Below, piece by piece: positions 4,908 to 8,624 of a stretch of DNA of 8,624 nucleotides; the stretch's first letter is position 1; each line of letters opens with the position of its first letter. The DNA comes from Caulobacteraceae bacterium UBA6225 (GTDB lineage: Bacteria; Pseudomonadota; Alphaproteobacteria; Caulobacterales; Caulobacteraceae). The stretch is taken from assembly GCA_002441055.1 (NCBI GenBank), contig DJWR01000231.1, positions 8,447 to 17,070 on the forward strand. The letters run 5' to 3'. Both the position numbers and the translations under genes were made by a program. The notes beneath the pieces were generated by a model. That model was given only the letters and a program-made list of their open reading frames with translations. It did not search any database and had not been told where the DNA came from.

Positions 4908-6800
4908 ATGAAATCGCTTCGCTTCGCCGACCTGTCCCTGGTGGTGAAAATGGCCCTCGCGCCGTTCTTCGCCGTGGTGATGCTGGCCCTGGTCACCGGC
5001 GGCGCCTTCTTCAGCCAGCAACAGCAGGCCCAGGCCCTCGACCGGATCGTCGAGGAGGACATGCGCGCTGGTCTGGAGCTAGCGGCGGTCTCCCGTCGCG
5101 TGGCGGTGGCCCACCTGAACATCTATCAGCTGCTGACCCGGCAGGCCGGCGCGGCTGACCCCTTCGCCGCCCCGGATTCCTCAGCCGAGCTCACAGCTCT
5201 GTTGGCTGAGGTCGAAGCCATCAAGGCTGATCTGGAGGCGCTGAAGCCGCGACTGCCGGTCGCCGAGCAGGCGCCGTTCACCGCGCTGGCCCAGGATCTG
5301 ACCGACTATCGCGACGGGGTCGAGGTGGTCGGCTCCATGATGGCGGTGGACTTCGGCACGGCGGTGGCCTTCGTCCAGCCCTTCGAAGAACACTATGCCC
5401 GGATGACCCAGACCCTGGAGCAGGCGACCGCCGCCATCCAGGCCAACGCCGAGGCGCGCGCCGCCAAGAGCGCCGCCCAGGGGCAGCTGGCCGGTCGCAT
5501 CTTTATGATTGGATCATTGCTCACCCTGCTGGCGGTGGCGGGGCTGTCGGTGGTGGTCATTCTCGGGGTGCGCCGGGCCATCGACGGGATCGCCGGCGCT
5601 GCGGAGGCTCTCGCCTCCGGCGACGCCGCCCAGGACCTCGACAGGCTTGAGCGTAGCGACGAGCTCGGAGCCATCGTGCGGGGTTTGCGAGTCTTCCAGG
5701 ACAACCAGCGTCGTCTGGCGAGCCTGAATGAAGCCCAGCAGGCTAGCAGCCAGCGCGAGGCCGTCATGCGCGATCAGGTGGAGCTGGAGCGGGCCCAGGC
5801 CCAGGCCGCTCAGGCCGCGGTTGTCGAAGCCCTCGCTACGGGCCTGTCGCGCCTGTCCAACGGCGATCTTTCCCAGCGCCTGAACGACCCCTTCACCAGC
5901 GAGTACGAGCAGCTGCGCGCCGACTTCAACGCTGCGATGGCCAAACTGCAGGACGCCATGCGGGTGATCAGCGCCAATGTGACCCAGATCAGCTCTGGCG
6001 CCGACGAGATCGCCGGAGCCTCTGACGACCTGGCGCGGCGCACAGAGCAACAGGCCGCCAGCCTGGAGGAAACCGCTGCGGCCCTGGATGAAATCACCGC
6101 CACGGTGAAGAAATCCGCCGAAGGCGCGAGCCATGCCCGGACCGCCGTGGCCACCGCCCGCACCGGGGCTGGCGAGGGCGGCAAGGTGGTGGAGCAGGCC
6201 ATCGCCGCCATGGGCGGGATCGAAAAGTCCTCCGCCGAGATCACCCAGATCATCGGGGTGATCGATGAGATCGCCTTCCAGACCAACCTGCTGGCCCTCA
6301 ACGCCGGGGTCGAGGCCGCCCGTGCGGGTGACGCCGGCCGCGGCTTTGCGGTGGTGGCGTCCGAAGTCCGCGCGCTCGCCCAGCGCTCGGCTGATGCGGC
6401 CAAGGAAATCAAGGGCCTGATCAGCGCCTCGACTCAGCAGGTCGGCGCCGGCGTCGACCTGGTCGGCCGCACCGGGGCTGCCCTGCGCCAGATCGTCGTG
6501 CAGGTGGAGCAGATCGACGCCCTTGTGGGCGAGATCGCCGCCAGCGCCCAGGAGCAGGCTGTTGGGCTTAACGAGGTCAATGACGCGGTAAACCGCATGG
6601 ATCAGGTGACCCAGCAGAACGCGGCCATGGTCGAAGAGGCCACCGCCGCTAGCCACGCCCTGCGTAGCGAGGCCTCAGAGCTCAGCCGGCTGGTGGGCGA
6701 GTTCCGTATCGACGCCGGGGCCGCCGCCAGCCGAGCTGCGCCGGCCGCTGCAGGCTCTCCCCGGCAGATGGTGGATCAGCTCCGCAAGGCCTACGGCTGA
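4908..6800 (+). CDS. Methyl-accepting chemotaxis protein with tandem HAMP domains
   Basis: This 630-residue inner-membrane chemoreceptor senses signals in the periplasm and controls the CheA/CheW kinase in the cytoplasm. Order: TM1 about 14-36; a helical periplasmic domain 37-195 of four-helix-bundle character; TM2 about 198-220; HAMP 1 about 221-266, ending in RSDELGAIVRGLRVFQDN; a Gln/Ala-rich coiled coil; a second HAMP-like segment about 308-350 (LSRLSNGDL, then LRADFNAAM); and the signalling hairpin 351-600 with its tip at DEIAFQTNLLALNAGVEAAR (453-472). Likely methylation sites lie in QQAASLEETAAA (381-392) and MVEEATAA (574-581). The C-terminus QLRKAYG lacks the NWETF-type tether for CheR/CheB. 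ATG 4908 has GGAG seven bases upstream; a GTG seven codons earlier is less likely. No che genes are nearby, so it is an orphan receptor. The ligand is unknown. Confidence 0.95.
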   Translation: MKSLRFADLSLVVKMALAPFFAVVMLALVTGGAFFSQQQQAQALDRIVEEDMRAGLELAAVSRRVAVAHLNIYQLLTRQAGAADPFAAPDSSAELTALLAEVEAIKADLEALKPRLPVAEQAPFTALAQDLTDYRDGVEVVGSMMAVDFGTAVAFVQPFEEHYARMTQTLEQATAAIQANAEARAAKSAAQGQLAGRIFMIGSLLTLLAVAGLSVVVILGVRRAIDGIAGAAEALASGDAAQDLDRLERSDELGAIVRGLRVFQDNQRRLASLNEAQQASSQREAVMRDQVELERAQAQAAQAAVVEALATGLSRLSNGDLSQRLNDPFTSEYEQLRADFNAAMAKLQDAMRVISANVTQISSGADEIAGASDDLARRTEQQAASLEETAAALDEITATVKKSAEGASHARTAVATARTGAGEGGKVVEQAIAAMGGIEKSSAEITQIIGVIDEIAFQTNLLALNAGVEAARAGDAGRGFAVVASEVRALAQRSADAAKEIKGLISASTQQVGAGVDLVGRTGAALRQIVVQVEQIDALVGEIAASAQEQAVGLNEVNDAVNRMDQVTQQNAAMVEEATAASHALRSEASELSRLVGEFRIDAGAAASRAAPAAAGSPRQMVDQLRKAYG

Positions 6801-6807
6801 TCGGCGC

Positions 6808-6833
6808 GGCGGCTGGCTGACTGTCCGGCCGCC
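6808..6833 (+). terminator. Hairpin after the chemoreceptor gene
   Basis: GGCGGCTGG (6808-6816) pairs with CCGGCCGCC (6825-6833) across an eight-base loop, with one G-U pair. It begins seven bases after the stop codon. The tail (TCGGTATCGG) is not T-rich, so this could be a weak terminator that allows some read-through to the globin gene 52 bases further on. Confidence 0.4.
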
Positions 6834-6885
6834 TCGGTATCGGCCCTGAGTGGCGCCCGGTGCGCGGCCTCGGCAGAATGGCCCC

Positions 6886-7353
6886 ATGCAGGATGAAGAA
6901 CTGATCGCCCACCGCGCCGCCGCGGCCGCGCGCCGTCGCCTGGAGGCGCCTGGCGTGGCCGTCGGGATCACCGAAGACCTGATCAAGTCTCAGGTCCACG
7001 CCTTCTATGGTCAGGTGCGGGCCGATCCGATGCTCGGCCCGATCTTCGAGGCGAAGATCGAAGATTGGGACGAACATCTGGCCAAGCTGTGCGACTTCTG
7101 GTCCTCGGTGCTGCTGATGACTGGCCGGTTCAAGGGAGCCCCCATGCCCGCCCATGCCCGGCTGGTAGGAGTCGGCGCCGGCCATTTCGAGCATTGGCTG
7201 GAGATCTGGCGGACCACGGCGCGGGACATCTGCCCACCCGCGGCGGCTGATATGTTCATCGCGCGGGCCGAGATGATCGCCCGCAGCCTGCAGATGGGCA
7301 TGGCCGTGGCCCGGGGCGAACTGCCGCCCCTACGCTCAGCGCCGCTCGCCTAG
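6886..7353 (+). CDS. Group III truncated hemoglobin
   Basis: This 155-residue cytoplasmic heme protein belongs to the truncated (2-over-2) globins, group III. Group III members bind oxygen and nitric oxide and have been linked to nitrosative stress and oxygen handling in other bacteria. Landmarks: HAFYGQVRADPMLGPIF (38-54), with Tyr 41 in the B10 place; DWDEHLAKLCDFWSSVLLMT (60-79), with His 64 in the distal E7 place; GRFKGAPMPAHARL (80-93); and HFEHWLEIW (100-108), with His 100 the expected proximal heme ligand and a Trp at 104 or 108 for the G8 position. Residues 1-28 form a helical N-terminal extension that many alphaproteobacterial members have. The start is uncertain: there is no strong ribosome binding site before ATG 6886, and GTG 6850 is the alternative. 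It follows the chemoreceptor by 85 bases, and its 3' end overlaps the convergent transporter gene by 18 bases. Confidence 0.92.
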   Translation: MQDEELIAHRAAAAARRRLEAPGVAVGITEDLIKSQVHAFYGQVRADPMLGPIFEAKIEDWDEHLAKLCDFWSSVLLMTGRFKGAPMPAHARLVGVGAGHFEHWLEIWRTTARDICPPAAADMFIARAEMIARSLQMGMAVARGELPPLRSAPLA

Positions 7354-8532
7354 ACCGATCAGCACAGCGGCCGGCAGGATCAGAACCCCAGCCAGGACAA
7401 AGGGCGCCCAGGTCCCGACACCTGAGAACAGGAAGCCCGCCATCACCGGGCCCAGGACCCGGGCTGCGGCGCTGGAGGCGTTGTTAGCCCCCAGGGTCTC
7501 CCCCTGGCGTCCGGCCGGTGCGGCCCGGGAGATCAGGGACGAGGTGGCCGGCTGGCTGGTGGTGTGACCGATCACCAGCACAATCATCAGGATGATAGCC
7601 ACGGTGACCGGCGGCCCCAGGGCCTCCAGGAACAGGAAGATGGCGGTGACGGTCAGGCCGATCAGGACCGTAGGTCGCTCACCGATCTTCTGCACCGCCC
7701 AGCCCGCCAGGATGCCCTGACTGGTGGCCGCCGCCACGCCGGTGAGCGCCATGACGAAACCGATCATCTTCGGGTCCCAGCCATACTCCGCCGCCCCCCA
7801 GAGGCCAAAGATCGACCACATGGCCGAGAACCCGGCGAAGGAGAGGAAGGTGCCGCCCATCAGTCGGCGCAGGGTCGGATCGCGCAGGGTCTGGGCCAGG
7901 GCCTGAAGGGGGCCAGGCCGCTGGGCGCCGGCGGCGGCCCGGGTGCGGCTTTCGCGCACGAAGACCGCCGCACCGGCCGCGCCGGCCAGGCAGAGGGCCG
8001 CAGCCGTCAGCAGGGGCGGCTGAAAGCCCGCGGCGCCCAGCTCGGGGCGCGCCAAGAGGCCGCCGAGCAGGGGTCCCACCACGAACCCGATGCCGAAGGC
8101 CGAACCGATGAGACCCAGCCGCCCGGCCAGCTTCTCTGGCGGCGTCACATCGACGATATAGCCCTGGATGGTCGAGATATTGCCGCTGAACACGCCGGCC
8201 ACGGCGCGGGCGGCGACCGCGAACCAGATGTTGGGCGCAAAGGCCAGGGCCACATAGCCCAGCGCCGCCATCAGGATGGTGCCGAGGATCACCGGCTTGC
8301 GGCCAATCCGGTCCGACAGCCGCCCCCAGATCAGCTCGCCAAAGAACTGGCCCGCAGCGAACACGGCGAACATCAGGGTCACCTGCCAGGCGGTGGCCGA
8401 GAAGACGACAGCGTAGAAGGGAAGCAGCGGGATCACCACCCCAAAGCCGATCAGGCTCAGGAACACCACCCCCATCAATACCGGCACAGCCAGTGCGCTG
8501 GGGGGCGTTACGGTGGTCTTGGACTGCGACAT
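7336..8532 (-). CDS. MFS transporter, TetA-like drug:proton antiporter
   Basis: This 398-residue protein has the length and helix pattern of a 12-helix major facilitator transporter of the inner membrane. The motif A loop GRLSDRIGRKP is at residues 70-80 between helices 2 and 3, its weaker copy GWAVQKIGERP is at 277-287 between helices 8 and 9, and the antiporter motif C (GIGFVVGPLLGG, 147-158) is in helix 5. AGVFSGNISTIQGYIVDVTP (112-131) is close to the TetA/MdtG arrangement. The likely activity is proton-coupled efflux of small hydrophobic compounds; the substrate cannot be told from sequence, and tetracycline resistance should not be assumed. ATG 8532 gives a 16-residue N-terminal tail before helix 1; ATG 8568 is possible but adds 12 residues of no family character. 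Neither start has a strong ribosome binding site. No repressor gene is adjacent in the window. Confidence 0.92.
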   Translation of the reverse strand: MSQSKTTVTPPSALAVPVLMGVVFLSLIGFGVVIPLLPFYAVVFSATAWQVTLMFAVFAAGQFFGELIWGRLSDRIGRKPVILGTILMAALGYVALAFAPNIWFAVAARAVAGVFSGNISTIQGYIVDVTPPEKLAGRLGLIGSAFGIGFVVGPLLGGLLARPELGAAGFQPPLLTAAALCLAGAAGAAVFVRESRTRAAAGAQRPGPLQALAQTLRDPTLRRLMGGTFLSFAGFSAMWSIFGLWGAAEYGWDPKMIGFVMALTGVAAATSQGILAGWAVQKIGERPTVLIGLTVTAIFLFLEALGPPVTVAIILMIVLVIGHTTSQPATSSLISRAAPAGRQGETLGANNASSAAARVLGPVMAGFLFSGVGTWAPFVLAGVLILPAAVLIGLGERR

Positions 8533-8574
8533 GGGGAGCCCATAGCCCGCCAGGGGAGCGAGGGCCATAGGTGG

Positions 8575-8617
8575 CTCAGTGAGATGGGGCTGCGGTGTCG
8601 AGCCACCCCATCCTGAG
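8575..8617. repeat. Palindromic intergenic element at the right edge
   Basis: CTCAG (8575-8579) and GATGGGG (8583-8589) pair with CCCCATC (8606-8612) and CTGAG (8613-8617) around a GC-rich loop. A competing stem GGTGGCTC/GAGCCACC exists at 8570-8577 and 8600-8607. The sequence recalls REP-like elements containing GTCGA and ATCCTGAGC that are common between genes in this group. It lies 43 bases upstream of the transporter start and may continue beyond the window. Confidence 0.4.
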
Positions 8618-8624
8618 CGCGCTT

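Noticed and set aside
5514..6656. Minus-strand open frame of 380 codons
   Set aside because: It is antisense to the chemoreceptor signalling region and has Gly/His/Leu-rich shadow composition without domains.
7336..8532. Calling the transporter a tetracycline resistance gene
   Set aside because: The TetA-like motifs are shared by many MFS exporters with other or unknown substrates; the sequence alone does not support a resistance claim.
7564..8616. Long plus-strand open frame of 350 codons
   Set aside because: It lies antisense to the MFS transporter, and its product is a low-complexity mix of His, Gln, Asp, Gly and Arg typical of a high-GC shadow frame. The transporter strand has clear motifs and helices.

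Overview
The window looks like a piece of a high-GC alphaproteobacterial chromosome, most likely Caulobacterales (Caulobacter, Phenylobacterium or Brevundimonas type). The evidence is the small-form PurL, a DUF3297 protein, a DUF465/YdcH protein, a double-HAMP chemoreceptor without a C-terminal pentapeptide, and a dispersed palindrome of the kind scattered through alphaproteobacterial intergenic DNA. The assignment rests on recognising families by eye, not on a search. I see no rRNA, tRNA, CRISPR array, transposase, integrase or phage gene.

Layout. 1-794 (minus): the N-terminal third of purL, cut by the left edge. 806-942: a dispersed palindrome, then a strong terminator for the next gene. 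974-1477 (minus): a four-helix membrane protein I do not recognise. 1478-1840: divergent intergenic region. 1841-2991 (plus): a 60-residue DUF465/YdcH protein followed by a LysR-type regulator. 2992-3197: long leader with a cluster of GGTTRAC boxes. 3198-3638 (plus): a secreted protein whose C-terminal half is nine exactly phased seven-residue repeats, closed by a textbook terminator. 3775-4559 (minus): a six-cysteine exported protein and a DUF3297 protein. 4560-4907: divergent leader with a terminator-like hairpin. 4908-6800 (plus): a full-length methyl-accepting chemotaxis protein. 6886-7353 (plus): a group III truncated hemoglobin. 7336-8532 (minus): a TetA-like MFS transporter whose 3' end overlaps the globin gene. 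8575-8617: a palindromic intergenic element at the right edge.

How the genes work together. This is mostly a mosaic of short, independent transcription units: purine synthesis, regulation, envelope, chemotaxis, heme-based gas chemistry and efflux. The plausible functional links are the DUF465-LysR pair on one strand and the chemoreceptor followed on the same strand by a globin; both are inferences from position. No complete new system is visible. The most unusual item is the secreted heptad-repeat protein and the boxed control region in front of it.
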